In this document: positions 14,576 to 23,790 of the stretch, in pieces
How the letters are laid out: every line of letters starts with the position of its first letter
Position numbering within the stretch: the stretch's first letter is position 1
NCBI GenBank assembly: GCA_944331835.1
Contig: CALVIU010000003.1
Span: forward strand, 1-46,577
DNA: 46,577 bases
DNA from: an uncultured Bacilli bacterium
GTDB lineage: Bacteria > Bacillota_I > Bacilli_A > RF39 > UBA660
Direction of reading: 5' to 3'
Translations under genes and position numbers: made by a program
Notes under the pieces: generated by a model
What the model was told of the DNA's origin: nothing
The model's database searches: none
The model's input: only the letters and a program-made list of their open reading frames with translations

Positions 14576-15949
14576 ATGAAAACTACTATGGAAGAATTAG
14601 TAAATTATGCTAAACAATATGGATTTATATTTCAAGGAAGTGAAATTTATAATGGACTTTCTAATACTTGGGATTATGGTCCAGTTGGGACAAATTTAAA
14701 AGAAAATATTAGATGGGCTTGGAAGAAAAAATTCATTCAAGAAAATCCTTATAATGTTGGTCTTGATGCGGCGATACTTATGAATCCTCAAGTGTGGGTA
14801 GCATCAGGTCATGTGGCTTCTTTTGCGGATCCATTAATTGATTGTAAAAAATGTAAAAGTCGTCATCGGGCTGATAAACTAATTGAAGATGCAACAAAAG
14901 GTGAGGTAACTGGTGATGGTTGGGATAATGAAAAATTAGAAAATTATATTGCGGAAAATAAAATTAAATGTCCAGTTTGTGGAGCAACTGATTTTACACC
15001 GATTAGAAAATTTAATTTGTTGTTTGAAACATCTATTGGGGTAACTGATGATGCTAAAAATACTGTTTATCTACGCGGAGAAACCGCTCAAGGAATATTT
15101 GTCAATTTTAAAAATGTTGAAAGAAGTATGAGACTTAAATTGCCATTTGGTATTGGTCAAACTGGTAAGGCATTTAGAAATGAAATAACTCCAGGAAACT
15201 TTATTTTTAGAACTAGAGAATTTGAACAAATGGAACTTGAATTTTTCTGTAAGCCTAATACTGATTTAGAATGGTTTGGTTATTGGAAAAATTTCTGTAT
15301 GGATTTTTTAAAAACTTTAGGATTAAATAAGGAAAACTTAAGATTTAGAGATCACGCTAAAGAAGAACTATCCTTTTATAGTAAAGCAACAACAGATATT
15401 GAATATTTATTCCCAATGGGTTGGGGAGAACTTTGGGGAATAGCAGATAGAACTGATTATGATTTGGGCGTTCATCAAACTCATAGTGGGTCTGATTTAC
15501 GTTATTTAGATCCAGAAACAAATGAAAAATATTTGCCATTTGTTATTGAACCATCTGTTGGGTTGGATCGTTTAGTGTTAGCAATTTTAGCTGATGCATA
15601 TACTAAAGAAAATGTTGAAGGAGAAGAAAGAATAGTTTTAAAAATTAATCCAGCTCTAGCTCCATTTAAAGTAACAATCCTTCCTTTAATAAAAAAAGTT
15701 CATGCTGATAAAGCTAATGATGTATATGCTCGTCTTTGTAAACATTTTGCTTGTTCTTATGATGAATCTGGGTCAATCGGTAAACGTTATAGAAGAAGTG
15801 ATGCTATTGGAACACCATTTGCAATTACAATTGATGATAATACATTAGAAAATGATACTGTAACTTTAAGAGATAGAGATACTATGGAACAAATAACTTT
15901 AAAAATCGATGAACTAGTAGATTATATAAATAAAAAAATAGAGTTTTAA
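14576..15949 (+). CDS. glyS: Glycyl-tRNA synthetase, homodimeric type
   Basis: 457 aa, the single-chain alpha2 form found in Bacilli-related low-GC bacteria, Mollicutes, archaea and eukaryotes rather than the GlyQ/GlyS two-subunit form. Class II motif 2 is [20 protein letters not shown], motif 3 [17 protein letters not shown]; an anticodon-binding domain fills about 350-457 ([20 protein letters not shown]). Zinc-like pairs CKKC and CPVC occur in the insertion. AAAGGAG precedes the ATG. Confidence 0.97.
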   Translation: MKTTMEELVNYAKQYGFIFQGSEIYNGLSNTWDYGPVGTNLKENIRWAWKKKFIQENPYNVGLDAAILMNPQVWVASGHVASFADPLIDCKKCKSRHRADKLIEDATKGEVTGDGWDNEKLENYIAENKIKCPVCGATDFTPIRKFNLLFETSIGVTDDAKNTVYLRGETAQGIFVNFKNVERSMRLKLPFGIGQTGKAFRNEITPGNFIFRTREFEQMELEFFCKPNTDLEWFGYWKNFCMDFLKTLGLNKENLRFRDHAKEELSFYSKATTDIEYLFPMGWGELWGIADRTDYDLGVHQTHSGSDLRYLDPETNEKYLPFVIEPSVGLDRLVLAILADAYTKENVEGEERIVLKINPALAPFKVTILPLIKKVHADKANDVYARLCKHFACSYDESGSIGKRYRRSDAIGTPFAITIDDNTLENDTVTLRDRDTMEQITLKIDELVDYINKKIEF

Positions 15950-15952
15950 GTA

Positions 15953-15981
15953 TTGCTAAAAATATAAAAGTTTGATAAAAT
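15953..15981 (+). promoter_or_regulatory. Promoter of sepF-divIVA
   Basis: TTGCTA (15953-15958), 17-nt spacer, TAAAAT (15976-15981), 27 nt before the sepF ATG. Confidence 0.45.
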
Positions 15982-16008
15982 GAGATAGTAGACTAGGGAG
16001 GAATCACG

Positions 16009-16422
16009 ATGGGTCTTAACTTAAAGAAAATATTTACATATGATGGTGATGATGATAATTTAGTAGGTACAGAAGATGAATACTACAATATGAGTGAAGA
16101 AGAAGCTATCAAGGAAGCTGATAAATCTGGAAATAAAATGATTTTATTAGAACCGAGAGCTTATTCAGAATCACAACAAATTGCTGATCATTTGAAAAAT
16201 CGCAATAGTGTTGTAGTTAATTTAAAAAGAGTTACATCAGATCAAGCTAAAAGAATTATCGACTTTTTAAGTGGGGTTATTTATGCTATCGGTGGTTCTA
16301 TGCAAAAAATTGGAGTTGGTATTTATTTGTGTACTCCAAAGAATGTTAATGTTCAAGGTAAAATAAGTGATGAGTCAGAAAAAGTAAGTAAGAATAATAC
16401 TGATGAAGAATTAGATTGGTAA
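16009..16422 (+). CDS. sepF: Cell division protein SepF
   Basis: 137 aa. The core LLEPRAYSESQQIADHLKNR, VVVNLKRVTSDQAKRIIDFL and GGSMQKIGVGIYLCTP is the SepF fold. SepF polymerises into rings, bundles FtsZ and tethers it to the membrane. The N-terminal amphipathic anchor is present (MGLNLKKIF). GGGAGG lies upstream. It is followed by divIVA, the usual Firmicutes order without ylmG/ylmH between. Confidence 0.94.
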   Translation: MGLNLKKIFTYDGDDDNLVGTEDEYYNMSEEEAIKEADKSGNKMILLEPRAYSESQQIADHLKNRNSVVVNLKRVTSDQAKRIIDFLSGVIYAIGGSMQKIGVGIYLCTPKNVNVQGKISDESEKVSKNNTDEELDW

Positions 16423-16437
16423 TGTAGGGGTGGCCTT

Positions 16438-16866
16438 ATGGTAAATAAGTTTAGTACAAGTATTCAAGGCTATAAAAAAGAAGAAGTTAATGATTTTGTT
16501 AAAGAAGTTACTAGAGAATATGAAAATATGCTTAAGAAACTTAAGAATAGTTGTGAAGTTATTGAGTCTTTAAAAAGTGAGCTTAAACATTATAAAGATA
16601 TTGAGTCAACTCTCAATCGAGCAATTTTGGTAGCAGAAGAATCAACTTCTAATATTAAAAAGGCCGCATATGATGAGTCAAAGGTTATAGTTGAAGATGC
16701 CAAAAGAAATGCCACAAAGGTTATTAATAATGCTTTAGCGAAGGCTGAGAGAATAGAATCAGAGGCTGAAGCTTTAAGAAGAAAAGTTGCGGTATTTAAA
16801 AGAAGATTTAGAGATTTGGTTGAAGATCAATTAGATGAGCTTGAACAATTTGATGATAGAATTTAA
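16438..16866 (+). CDS. divIVA: DivIVA-domain protein
   Basis: 142 aa. The N-terminal FSTSIQGYKKEEVNDFVKEV is the DivIVA lipid-binding motif (F-x-x-x-x-x-GY-x-x-x-EV-D-x-FL). The rest is a long coiled coil (about 25-140). It marks poles or division sites and recruits partners such as MinJ or wall enzymes. It lies 15 nt after sepF, so co-transcribed. GGGTGG-like site upstream. Confidence 0.9.
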   Translation: MVNKFSTSIQGYKKEEVNDFVKEVTREYENMLKKLKNSCEVIESLKSELKHYKDIESTLNRAILVAEESTSNIKKAAYDESKVIVEDAKRNATKVINNALAKAERIESEAEALRRKVAVFKRRFRDLVEDQLDELEQFDDRI

Positions 16867-16893
16867 TTTCAGTTGAAAACTGAAATTTTTTTT
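16866..16893 (+). terminator. Terminator after divIVA
   Basis: AATTTCAGTT...AACTGAAATT around a 3-nt loop, followed by eight T. The stem starts at the stop codon. Confidence 0.85.
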
Positions 16894-16918
16894 GAAAATC
16901 TAAATAGTAATAATGTTG

Positions 16919-16984
16919 ATGGGGTTAAAGCGGCTAAATGAGATGAAGGACAAAGATTATCCAGAATTTAATCCAAACAAGTAA
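16919..16984 (+). other. Possible micro-ORF with NEMKDKDYPE motif
   Basis: ATG 16919 opens 21 codons ending TAA; the peptide contains RLNEMKDKDYPEFNPNK. The core is shared with 6032-6085 in the DGR spacer. No good ribosome site precedes it. The similarity continues 3' (ACCTT..TATATG.CA.ATT near 17004-17024), so the conserved unit may be RNA or DNA rather than a peptide. It lies just before the prepilin-like gene. Confidence 0.3.
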
Positions 16985-17029
16985 TATGAGTGAAATGTTA
17001 ACTACCTTTTTATATGCCACATTATTTTG

Positions 17030-17058
17030 TTGCTTATTTAGAAAAATTATGATAATAT
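17030..17058 (+). promoter_or_regulatory. Possible promoter of the prepilin/VWA gene
   Basis: TTGCTT (17030-17035), 17-nt spacer, TAATAT (17053-17058); GAGAGGA ribosome site follows before ATG 17076. Confidence 0.35.
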
Positions 17059-17075
17059 TTATGAGAGGATAGATT

Positions 17076-19007
17076 ATGAAAAATAGAGGTTTTACTTTAA
17101 CAGAACTTATTGCAGTAATTGCAATACTTGCTATATTAATTTTATTAGCAACGGGGATTTTTATTAATGTTCAGCGGAGTGTTTTGGAAGGGCAATTTAA
17201 TAATTTGGTTTTAGATATTCAGAATAAAGCAGAGGAATATGCAGCTGATTTAGGAACAACTGACGTTATATATATTAATGTCGATTATTTGATTTCTCAA
17301 GGTTATATTCAAGCTGATGATGGCAATAATTTGTATGATCCAAGAGATAATACAAAAATGAATTGTTATATGATTCATGTTATATTTGAAGATGGCGAGT
17401 ATAAGGCTGAGTTACAAGAAAAATCAGAAAATGAAGATGGAACTTGTGATATTTCCCAAATAGATACGGGTGTAGTCGATTTATTATGTAATGGGACAGC
17501 TTGTAATAACGGTTGGTATAATAAAGATGTAGTATTAAATATTAGTGGTTTATCTGATGATGTACTAAAAAATAGTACTGTTGAATGGACTAGTTTGTTA
17601 GGAACATATGAATTTCAAGAAGCTGGAAAAGATAAAACTTTGACAGTAAGCCCAAGCACGGTTTTAAATACTACATATAATGTAACAATTGTAACGGAAG
17701 ATGAAACGTATACTATTGCTAAAAATATACGAATAGATAAAGAAAATCCAGTGTTAATTTCTCAAGAGTTGGAAATTAATTATTCAGGTAATCAAGAGTT
17801 AAAGATAGATGCTAGTGATATGAGCGGTTCTGGTTTGGCTGGGTTTGCAATTACTAGTGGTAATTGTGATACTGCTAATTATATTAATGGTAGTGTACCA
17901 ATTAACCAAGCTGGTAATTTACATGTATGTATGAAGGATAATTCGGGTAATATAACTTCAGAAGATATTTATATAAATCAAGTAACTTTTAATTATAATA
18001 ATACATCTAGTGGTACAATTACGAAGGTGCCTGTTTATTTCTTGGATGAAAATGCAAATTATCCTTTGTTAGATCCAGAGAGAAATGGTTATACATTTGA
18101 TGAATGGGTAGATAGTAATGGTGATAGAGTTTATAGTTTCGAAGAATTAGAAGATGGTGATGAAGTAAACGCTACTTGGGATATTATAGATGTAGAAGTG
18201 CCAGTCGATAAGATTGATAAGGATTCTGTTGGTGTTTTAATTGAAAATAAAATAAATATGATATTAGTACTAGATGTTTCAGGAAGTATGAGTGGTAGCA
18301 ATTTGTCTAACTTAAAAGAAGTTTCAAACAATCTTATAAACAGTATGTCTTTTCAAGTAGGGTCTACTATTTCGATTGTAGAGTTTGAATCTAGTGCTAA
18401 CATATTATTAGAAGCTGGAACTAGCTCTGGTGAAGCAATACAAGCCATAAATGGTCTTAGTGCTAGTGGTGGAACTGATTTTGGAAATGCTTTAAGTAAA
18501 ACGGAAACTGTTCTTAATGGAAATACATTCAATAAAGATGAGACTTTTGTTATTTTTGTTAGTGATGGAGTAGATAGTGATTATAGTGGAGAGTATGCTT
18601 CTGAAGTAAAATCAATGGTTAATACTGTTTATGCAATTGGTATAGGTAGTGGGGCAAATGCTACAAAATTACAAATGATAGCATCAAGCGATTGTTACTT
18701 TAATTCTAGCGATGGACTTGATAGTTTGAAGGAAATATTTACAAAAATCCAAGAAGAAATAAGGGAAGAGGTAACTATCAAAAGTAATAACGGATTAATA
18801 GAGCTTCCAAATCTTTATGTAACAACTGAATATCCATTTATTTTAAATGTTGGTAATGGAGAAATGCAATTTCCTTCGATAAGTAGTATTTCTGATATAT
18901 TGACGATAGTTAATGGTACATATTATTTAGATTTAGTTAAGGTTGATAATAAATATAAATTAAATGGAAATGTTGATATAATTAATTTTACTTATTATTA
19001 TGGTTAG
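17076..19007 (+). CDS. Prepilin-like protein fused to a von Willebrand factor A domain
   Basis: 643 aa. The N-terminus MKNRGFTLTELIAVIAILAI is a type IV prepilin signal: cleavage after Gly5, mature Phe1 and Glu5, then the hydrophobic assembly helix. About 150-290 are beta-rich repeats with Cys pairs; about 305-365 resemble an InlB B-repeat (VYFLDENANYPLLDPERNGY, FDEWVDSNGDRV). A VWA domain follows with the MIDAS DxSxS (D400, S402, S404) and downstream GGTDFGNAL. The family combination suggests a surface pilus or pseudopilus with a metal-dependent adhesion tip. No prepilin peptidase or assembly ATPase lies in the window. The next gene is 8 bp downstream. Confidence 0.85.
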   Translation: MKNRGFTLTELIAVIAILAILILLATGIFINVQRSVLEGQFNNLVLDIQNKAEEYAADLGTTDVIYINVDYLISQGYIQADDGNNLYDPRDNTKMNCYMIHVIFEDGEYKAELQEKSENEDGTCDISQIDTGVVDLLCNGTACNNGWYNKDVVLNISGLSDDVLKNSTVEWTSLLGTYEFQEAGKDKTLTVSPSTVLNTTYNVTIVTEDETYTIAKNIRIDKENPVLISQELEINYSGNQELKIDASDMSGSGLAGFAITSGNCDTANYINGSVPINQAGNLHVCMKDNSGNITSEDIYINQVTFNYNNTSSGTITKVPVYFLDENANYPLLDPERNGYTFDEWVDSNGDRVYSFEELEDGDEVNATWDIIDVEVPVDKIDKDSVGVLIENKINMILVLDVSGSMSGSNLSNLKEVSNNLINSMSFQVGSTISIVEFESSANILLEAGTSSGEAIQAINGLSASGGTDFGNALSKTETVLNGNTFNKDETFVIFVSDGVDSDYSGEYASEVKSMVNTVYAIGIGSGANATKLQMIASSDCYFNSSDGLDSLKEIFTKIQEEIREEVTIKSNNGLIELPNLYVTTEYPFILNVGNGEMQFPSISSISDILTIVNGTYYLDLVKVDNKYKLNGNVDIINFTYYYG

Positions 19008-19015
19008 GAGGACAT

Positions 19016-19849
19016 ATGCAAGATATAAATAAGAAAATAGTCATATTTACTTTAATTGCAGTAATTTTGATTGGAACTATTACATTTGTTTTGATAAAGG
19101 GGATTAATGAAAGAAATAGTGAACCTTTAATTGGCATCGATGGTGTAAATTTTACATTAAACAATATTAAAGATAATTTTTTAAATAGTGAATATGCTCA
19201 AAATAATGATTGTACTGGAAGTGTTTCTGAAGATACAATATTAATTACATGTAATAGTAATAAATATAATTTTACTTTTAATAAGTTTGAATTGGAGTTA
19301 GATTCTTCTTATGAGGAAAGTAAAGAAGTTTTTAAATACATTGTAAATACAATAGAAGAGTTACATGGATATCAAGATGATGAATATTTAGAAACTATGG
19401 ATAAATTTTTTGCTGGAGAAGTTGCTATTACTGGGTTAGAATATATTAATAACAACGGTAATAGGCATTATTCAGTTTATGTCTTAGAACAATTAGATAA
19501 ATATGAAGCAAATAATATTGAGACTACTACAGTTATAAAAGATATAACAGATAATGATTATATTTTTCAAAGTCTTGGGTATACAATTAATAATATTGAA
19601 GTTATTAAAGATGATGATGAATATTTAGTTATTTTTTCTGGTGTCATTGGTGGGCAAGAAACTTATGATGTTGTGTTTACTGTAAATTATTATGATGATA
19701 ATAATAATTTAATTACTACTAAAAACATGGATTTAAGTACGCATGATGCATATGGAAATCCTTATTTGGGTTTTGTGGTTACTGAAAGATTAGAAAATCA
19801 AAATATTTATGATTCAATAACTAAGTATAGTATTAGTTTAGCAAATTAG
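19016..19849 (+). CDS. Membrane-anchored protein of unknown function
   Basis: 277 aa. A single N-terminal transmembrane helix (about 7-27, KIVIFTLIAVILIGTITFVL) is followed by an extracytoplasmic, acidic, Asn/Asp-rich domain with one Cys pair (NNDCTGSV ... ITCNSN). I recognise no family. It lies 8 bp after the prepilin/VWA gene with GGAGG upstream, so it is probably co-transcribed and may assist or anchor that protein. cdsA follows 11 bp later. Confidence 0.6.
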   Translation: MQDINKKIVIFTLIAVILIGTITFVLIKGINERNSEPLIGIDGVNFTLNNIKDNFLNSEYAQNNDCTGSVSEDTILITCNSNKYNFTFNKFELELDSSYEESKEVFKYIVNTIEELHGYQDDEYLETMDKFFAGEVAITGLEYINNNGNRHYSVYVLEQLDKYEANNIETTTVIKDITDNDYIFQSLGYTINNIEVIKDDDEYLVIFSGVIGGQETYDVVFTVNYYDDNNNLITTKNMDLSTHDAYGNPYLGFVVTERLENQNIYDSITKYSISLAN

Positions 19850-19860
19850 GGAGTGGTTAA

Positions 19861-20649
19861 ATGAAAGTTCGGGTAATTAGTGCAATAGTTGCAGCTGCTA
19901 TTTCTATTCCTTTAATAATTTTAGGAGGATATTTCTTTGCAATAGGTGTTTGTATTATAGCCGCACTGGCTTATAAAGAGATACTTGATTTGCGAAAATC
20001 TCATGGAGAATATCCAATGTTTGTAATATTTTTAGGATTTATAGCAATGATTATGTTTATCCTTTCTAATTATGCGGATGCTTCGATTTATAAAGGGATA
20101 ACTTATCAAACAATTACTTTTGTTTTATTAATTTTATTGTTGCCTACAATATTTTATAAAAACGATAAATATAGTACTAAAGATGCATTTTATTTAATTG
20201 GAGCAACATTGTTATTGGGAATAGTATTTAATGTGTTTATTGTTCTTAGAAATAGAGGCTTGTTCTTATTTTTGTATTTACTTATTGTTCCAATGGTTAC
20301 GGATATTTTTGCAATGCTTGGTGGTAAATATTTTGGTAAAAATAAAATGTGTCCAAACTTGAGTCCCCATAAAACTTGGGAAGGATCTTTATGTGGTTTA
20401 ATTGGTGGAGTATTAGTAGGTCTAATTTTTTATTCTACTTTAGTAGGATCTTTCAGTTTACATGCGGCGTTTATAACGATACTTTTATCTGTTGTAGGCC
20501 AAATGGGAGATTTGGTTATGAGTAAAATAAAAAGAGAAAATGAAATTAAAGATTTTTCAAATATTATGCCAGGACATGGCGGAATACTAGATCGTTTGGA
20601 TAGTGTAATATTTGTTTTCTTGACTTATATGTTTTTACTAATTATTTAA
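19861..20649 (+). CDS. cdsA: Phosphatidate cytidylyltransferase
   Basis: 262 aa with about seven transmembrane helices. It makes CDP-diacylglycerol from phosphatidic acid and CTP. The family signature is present: MVTDIFAMLGGKYFG, SPHKTWEGSLCGLIGG, and GQMGDLVMSKIKRENEIKDF followed by MPGHGGILDRLDS. It is followed by rseP, as in many Firmicutes (without dxr between). Confidence 0.95.
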   Translation: MKVRVISAIVAAAISIPLIILGGYFFAIGVCIIAALAYKEILDLRKSHGEYPMFVIFLGFIAMIMFILSNYADASIYKGITYQTITFVLLILLLPTIFYKNDKYSTKDAFYLIGATLLLGIVFNVFIVLRNRGLFLFLYLLIVPMVTDIFAMLGGKYFGKNKMCPNLSPHKTWEGSLCGLIGGVLVGLIFYSTLVGSFSLHAAFITILLSVVGQMGDLVMSKIKRENEIKDFSNIMPGHGGILDRLDSVIFVFLTYMFLLII

Positions 20650-20665
20650 TTAAGGAGGAATGGGT

Positions 20666-21718
20666 ATGTGGTTTATTTCGTTATTAGTTTTAATATTTAT
20701 ATTGGGAATTATAATTTTAGTTCATGAGTTTGGTCATTTTATTTGGGCAAAGATATTTAAAGTTCATATTTATGAATTTTCAATTGGGATGGGACCGATT
20801 ATTTTTACTCATAAGGGTAAAAAAGATAAGATAGATTATAATATTAGAGCCATTCCGATTGGTGGTTTTGTATCGATGGCTGGTGAAGTGTATGAAGATG
20901 ATGAAAAGATAGATAAAAAGTCATTCATGTGCAATAAGCCTTGGTGGCAAAGAATAATTGTTTTAGTAGCGGGAGTTGCTAATAACTTTATTTTGGCTTT
21001 GTTATTATTATTCTTTAGTTCTCTTATTTGGGGAGCAACTATTTCTTTACCAGAAGTACGTGAAGTTGTTGCTGATTCGCCGATGGCTGAGGCAGGTATT
21101 GTTGCTGATGATAAGATTTTAGCAATTAATGGTCGCAATGTATCTAATTGGGATACTGCTCAAATTTTACTTATTATGGAAAGTAAAGATAATACTTATA
21201 CATTTACAATTGAACATGAAAATGGCGATGTTGAAGATATCGATGTCATTCCTGAGGTAAGTAAAGGAGAGGATGGAATCGAAACTAAGACTTTTGGAGT
21301 TTATATTAAAACTGAAGAAGTTCATGGTTTCCTTGATTCTTTAAAATATGCCTTTAGTAAATTTGGGAGCATAGTTCATTCAATGGCTTTAACAATAGAA
21401 GGACTATTTACTGGAAAAATATCACTTCAAGCATTATCTGGTCCAGTTGGTATGTATGAGGTAGTCGATCAATCAATTGGTTATGGTATAAGTTATATGC
21501 TTTATTTAGTGGCATTCTTATCGATTAATGTTGGATTTATCAATATTTTACCATTCCCAGCATTTGATGGTGGTAGAGTATTATTCTTAATCATCGAAAA
21601 GATTAAAGGAAGTCCAGTTAATTCTAAAGTAGAAAATATTTGCCATATGATTGGATTTTTCTTGCTAATCTTGTTGATGATTTACATAACTATTCAGGAT
21701 ATATTCCGTTTCTTTTAA
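20666..21718 (+). CDS. rseP: Site-2 intramembrane metalloprotease RseP/RasP
   Basis: 350 aa. ATG 20666 lies 7 nt after AAGGAGG (20652-20658); ATG 20660 is too close. The zinc site is HEFGH (H20, E21, H24) in the first membrane helix and the third ligand is in NILPFPAFDGGR. A PDZ domain (about 115-190, SPMAEAGIVADDKILAINGR) lies between. It cleaves membrane-spanning anti-sigma factors or signal-peptide remnants. Confidence 0.95.
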   Translation: MWFISLLVLIFILGIIILVHEFGHFIWAKIFKVHIYEFSIGMGPIIFTHKGKKDKIDYNIRAIPIGGFVSMAGEVYEDDEKIDKKSFMCNKPWWQRIIVLVAGVANNFILALLLLFFSSLIWGATISLPEVREVVADSPMAEAGIVADDKILAINGRNVSNWDTAQILLIMESKDNTYTFTIEHENGDVEDIDVIPEVSKGEDGIETKTFGVYIKTEEVHGFLDSLKYAFSKFGSIVHSMALTIEGLFTGKISLQALSGPVGMYEVVDQSIGYGISYMLYLVAFLSINVGFINILPFPAFDGGRVLFLIIEKIKGSPVNSKVENICHMIGFFLLILLMIYITIQDIFRFF

Positions 21719-21742
21719 AGGAATGTTGAATTATCCTTTTTT
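21717..21742 (+). terminator. Weak terminator after rseP
   Basis: AAAGGA 21717-21722 / TCCTTT 21734-21739 with a T-run to 21742; overlaps the rseP stop. Confidence 0.45.
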
Positions 21743-21775
21743 CTTTGATAAAATTATTTTAAGGAGGTAGTGTTC

Positions 21776-22243
21776 ATGAGCAAATTTTGTTCGAATTGTG
21801 GTAATGAATTAGGAACAGATACTAATTTTTGTAGTAAGTGTGGTGCTAAAATAAATAATGATTTTGGGAATAGTCATGCGTCTTTAAATGACGATTATCC
21901 AAGAATACCTGAAAGAAATATTGTTACTTGCGTCATACTATCAATAATAACATGTGGTATATATGGAATATATTGGTTTATTTGTATGACTGATGAAGCT
22001 AATGCTATCAATCATGAAGATGGTCTAACTGGTGGTATGGCTTTCTTGTTTACAATTTTAACTTGTGGAATTTATGGAATATATTGGGCTTATCGCATGG
22101 GCCAAAAAATAAATGAAACCGGCAAATTACATAATAAACCGACTGGTGATAATGCTATTCTTTATCTTGTTTTATCTATCTTTGGATTAGGTTTAGTTAA
22201 TTATTGCTTAATGCAAAATGATTTGAATAGGTTTTCAAAATAA
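21776..22243 (+). CDS. Zinc-ribbon DUF4234 membrane protein
   Basis: 155 aa from ATG 21776 (AAGGAGG 21761-21767). An N-terminal zinc ribbon (CSNCGNELGTDTNFCSKCG) precedes a DUF4234-like part with repeated ITCGIYGIYW / LTCGIYGIYW motifs in two membrane helices and a third near the C-terminus. Function unknown; such proteins are common in Firmicutes membranes. The stop overlaps the next start by one base. Confidence 0.8.
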   Translation: MSKFCSNCGNELGTDTNFCSKCGAKINNDFGNSHASLNDDYPRIPERNIVTCVILSIITCGIYGIYWFICMTDEANAINHEDGLTGGMAFLFTILTCGIYGIYWAYRMGQKINETGKLHNKPTGDNAILYLVLSIFGLGLVNYCLMQNDLNRFSK

Positions 22244-22632
22244 TGATTAAGTATTCTAAGATGAAATTGATTTTAATATTAATTTCATTTTTAATTATCT
22301 ATTTTATTTTGAACGAATTATTAGATGTCGGTATTCCTTGTTTATTTTATGAAATTACTGGATATTATTGTCCGGGCTGCGGTATTACAAGATTATTGTT
22401 TTCCTTTCTTAAATTAGATTTTTATCAGGCATTTAGGTATAATCCCTTGATATTTATTTTAATTATAATTACAGGTATTTATTGGTTAGTCAAATTTATA
22501 TTAAAGAAATTTATGAATATTTCAATAGCAATCCCTAATTATGTTTATTATATTTTACTTGTAATAGTAATTATTTTTGGGATATTACGTAATATTCCGA
22601 TGTTTGACTTTTTAAGTCCCACAGAATTATAG
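22243..22632 (+). CDS. DUF2752 membrane protein
   Basis: 129 aa, about three to four membrane helices. The signature CPGCGITRLLFSFLKLDF followed by AFRYNPL is diagnostic of DUF2752, a small membrane family of unknown function. It is coupled to the zinc-ribbon gene through a TAATG overlap, suggesting that the two work together in the membrane. Confidence 0.85.
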   Translation: MIKYSKMKLILILISFLIIYFILNELLDVGIPCLFYEITGYYCPGCGITRLLFSFLKLDFYQAFRYNPLIFILIIITGIYWLVKFILKKFMNISIAIPNYVYYILLVIVIIFGILRNIPMFDFLSPTEL

Positions 22633-22634
22633 AT

Positions 22635-22668
22635 AGAGTTAAATTATAATTGGTTTAACTCTTTTTTC
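22635..22668 (+). terminator. Terminator after the DUF2752 gene
   Basis: AGAGTTAAA (22635-22643) / TTTAACTCT (22654-22662), then T5. Confidence 0.85.
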
Positions 22669-22690
22669 TTGGAATTTTGTTTAAAAATAC

Positions 22691-22719
22691 TTGTAAAATA
22701 GCATAATATTTGGTAGAAT
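22691..22719 (+). promoter_or_regulatory. rpsB promoter
   Basis: TTGTAA (22691-22696), 17-nt spacer, TAGAAT (22714-22719). Predicted leader of about 110 nt. Confidence 0.5.
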
Positions 22720-22760
22720 TTAAATTGCTGTAAATGCAAAAAAATAAACATCAATATGGA

Positions 22761-22795
22761 TTATTTTTACAAGTGCCTAATAGGTGTAAAAATAA
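22761..22795 (+). promoter_or_regulatory. Leader hairpin before rpsB
   Basis: TTATTTTTACA (22761-22771) pairs perfectly with TGTAAAAATAA (22785-22795); the loop can form a CCT/AGG extension. It lies in the 5' leader of rpsB without a T-tract, so it could be an autoregulatory ribosomal-protein leader. It matches no consensus I know. Confidence 0.4.
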
Positions 22796-22837
22796 GTTGA
22801 AGTATTGAGAAGTTAAAACGAAGGAGGGAATTTATTT

Positions 22838-23779
22838 ATGGCAGTAGTTTCTATGAGTTATTTATTAGAAGCTGGAGTTCATTTTGGTCATCAAACTAAA
22901 AGATGGAATCCTAAAATGAAAGAGTATATTTTTACTTCTAGAGATGATATTTATATTATCGACCTAGAAAAAACAAAAGCATGTCTTGAAGAAGCATATG
23001 CAGAAATTAAGACAATTGCTGAAAATGGAGGTAAGTTCTTATTTGTTGGAACTCGTAAACAAGCTCAAGAAGTTTGTGTTGAAGAAGCAACAAGAAGTAA
23101 TTCTTACTATGTAACTGAAAGATGGTTAGGAGGAACACTTACAAACTTCCGTACTATCAGAAGAAGAGTTAAGAGATTAGAAGAAATCGAAAAAATGGAA
23201 GCAGATGGTACATTCGAACTTCTACCTAAAAAGGAAGTTATTGGACTTAAGAAAGAATATGAAAAACTAAACCGTGTTTTATGTGGTATTAGAAATATGG
23301 AAAAACTTCCTCAAGCAATTATTGTTGTTGATCCTAAAAAAGAAATCAATGCAATTAAGGAAGCAAGAAAATTAAGAATCCCAGTATTTGGAATTGTTGA
23401 TACTAACTGTGATCCTGATGATGTTGACTTTGTTATTCCAGGTAATGATGATGCAGTAAGATCAATTAAAGTTATGCTTGGTGTACTTACAAATGCTATT
23501 TGTGAAGCAAATGGTCTTGAATTAGTTGATTATGTTTCTGAAGATGATAAGAAAGAAGATAAAGAAACTAAGAAAGAAAAAAAGGAAGTTAAGCAAGAAG
23601 AAAAAACAGAAGAAGTTAAAGTTGATGAAACTGTATTAGAAGAAATCAAAGAAATGGTGCATGTTGATGAACTTGAATCTAAAACTTTAAGTGAACTTAA
23701 AAAATTAGCTAAAGAAAATAAGATTAAAGGTTATTCAACAATGAAAAAAGACGAATTAATCGAAATGTTAAGTAAATAA
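22838..23779 (+). CDS. rpsB: 30S ribosomal protein S2 with C-terminal Rho_N/SAP-like extension
   Basis: 313 aa, longer than the usual 230-260. The S2 core is clear: [74 protein letters not shown]. After about residue 235 comes a charged Lys/Glu linker, then a helical module [28 protein letters not shown] (about 285-312) that looks like a Rho N-terminal/SAP-type nucleic-acid-binding motif. Strong SD AAGGAGGG. It is followed by tsf 11 bp later. Confidence 0.95.
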   Translation: MAVVSMSYLLEAGVHFGHQTKRWNPKMKEYIFTSRDDIYIIDLEKTKACLEEAYAEIKTIAENGGKFLFVGTRKQAQEVCVEEATRSNSYYVTERWLGGTLTNFRTIRRRVKRLEEIEKMEADGTFELLPKKEVIGLKKEYEKLNRVLCGIRNMEKLPQAIIVVDPKKEINAIKEARKLRIPVFGIVDTNCDPDDVDFVIPGNDDAVRSIKVMLGVLTNAICEANGLELVDYVSEDDKKEDKETKKEKKEVKQEEKTEEVKVDETVLEEIKEMVHVDELESKTLSELKKLAKENKIKGYSTMKKDELIEMLSK

Positions 23780-23790
23780 GGAGGAAATTT

